DNA from: Bugula neritina
Taxonomy: Eukaryota > Bryozoa > Gymnolaemata > Cheilostomatida > Bugulidae
Assembly (NCBI GenBank): GCA_964035545.1
Contig: OZ037769.1
Location: forward strand, 15,995,133 to 16,059,132
DNA length: 64,000 nt
Reading direction: 5' to 3'
The notes beneath the pieces are model-generated. The model was not told the origin of the DNA. It searched no databases and was given only the letters and a program-made list of their open reading frames with translations. The position numbers and the translations under genes are program-made. Numbering within the stretch: position 1 is the stretch's first letter; every line of letters begins with the position of its first letter. Positions 62,942 to 64,000 of this stretch are shown one piece after another.

Positions 62942-64000
62942 TTTCTTCCTCAAAAAACATTTTCATTAAGCCAAAAAGAAATAACAATACACCTTTTTAG
63001 TTGACACTTTTTAATTTCTGACTGATATTTCACCTTATTTCCAATTATAATTAACTTTTAACCGGCACTTTTCTTTGTAGTAATTCCTACCCTTTAGACT
63101 GTGTACTTTGAAATGAGTCTGTTTTACTTGTTACATAAAGTATAGTTGCACTGGCTACAGGTTGACACAAAAGCAAGCCTATCTTGATAAAATCATGCGC
63201 AAATGTAGAAACTATCGAGGAGTTTGTTCCTCATAATTAGAAATTGACAAATTATTTTTAATCCGTTTAAAAGCATCTGGTTAGGGAAGCATATGCCGTG
63301 TTCAATTTGTTATTCTAGCATTAACAATAACAGAATGCAATAATTATAAGTTTATGAAAGTAATTTGTTTTGTTTCTAATTACAAATATAATATTTTAGC
63401 ATAATATATTGTAAATTTATAAGGCTTGCGTTAGGAATAACGCAGCTAAAACATCATTTTCCTTAAAGCCTTAAAAATATATAAGTATAACATAATACAC
63501 TATGCCAATAAACTTATTAAAGTACCAAGCAAGCTTAGCTAGTTTAAGAAAAATTACACTAGGTAAATTACCATTATTTATAGAATGCTTGCTGATATTA
63601 GCTTTTGATGTAATTAAAGTAAATTATTATTTATCTTTCTAGCTAAGGATTTCTTGCCGTAAGTTTTGCTTTTATGCATGGAGAAATGTCGTAACAAACG
63701 AGTTAAATTTTTATAGCACATAAAAATGTAATCTATAAGTCGAAGATATTTAAACTTAGCCATTAACTCATTTTAATTAGAAATGTAGCCTAAATCTAAT
63801 ACAATACAAAATATATACCAGTATATATAATATATTTTTACCATGCTGTTAATTACAGTATTTGTAAGACAAATTTTATGCTCATTAATTAAATGCAACA
63901 AATATTTATAAAATACTAATAATGTTGAATAAATAAATTCAATAATTCCTTTTCTATTTAAATGGCTGCATAATTTCTTGCAAGGTTGTATAAAGGAGTT
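62942..64000. other. AT-rich stretch to the window end
   Basis: No exon, repeat or RNA gene recognised. Confidence 0.45.

Overview
This window looks like a piece of an AT-rich nuclear genome from an early-branching animal. A demosponge is my best guess. The basis is GT-AG introns, huge (AT)n tracts, many eukaryotic transposon classes, and two paralogous proteins joining a nucleotidyltransferase-like (DUF294/GlnD-type) domain to KLC/nephrocystin-3-like TPR repeats. The species call is inference. No bacterial operons, rRNA, tRNA or CRISPR were seen.

Layout. 1-2.55 kb is the 3' end of a Ty3/gypsy-like LTR element with a C-terminal zinc-finger region and an LTR. 2.6-3.4 kb holds a 219-bp repeat, whose inverted twin lies at 62.7 kb, and a decayed DDE transposase. 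About 4.8-15.06 kb and 19.56-31.87 kb are two copies of a roughly 10-12 kb direct segmental duplication. Each carries a two-exon DUF294-TPR gene (9 TPRs in copy A, 4 in copy B), a shared intronic MITE and a 52-bp minisatellite downstream. Copy B has also received a hAT-like foldback element in its intron and a TTA-flanked MITE 3' of the gene; copy A preserves both empty sites. Between the copies (15.1-19.5 kb) are the last exons of a possible MFS/SLC16-type transporter (+), exons of an ependymin-related-like secreted protein (-), and a TTAA-flanked MITE.

32.07-32.22 kb (-) is a first coding exon of a proline-rich protein. 32.7-33.26 kb is a 24-bp minisatellite. 33.29-37.22 kb (-) is a nearly intact RTE-like LINE with 13-bp target duplications and one in-frame TGA. 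37.2-48.0 kb is gene-poor AT-rich DNA with a GA-rich tract and another MITE copy. 48.06-49.94 kb is a second copy of the hAT-like foldback element with a perfect 8-bp target duplication. 50.67-58.17 kb is a complete Ty3/gypsy element: LTRs that look identical by eye, a 4-bp target duplication, a tRNA-Leu-type primer binding site, gag, pol, and a probably spliced zinc-finger third ORF. It carries three in-frame stops. 59.3-62.15 kb (-) is a strongly decayed non-LTR retrotransposon.

The most unusual features are the accessory ORF of the two LTR elements (a C2H2 finger plus a rare C-X1-C...H...C finger, then a charged or helical tail) and the DUF294-TPR pair, whose repeat array has expanded or contracted in near-identical 132-bp units.
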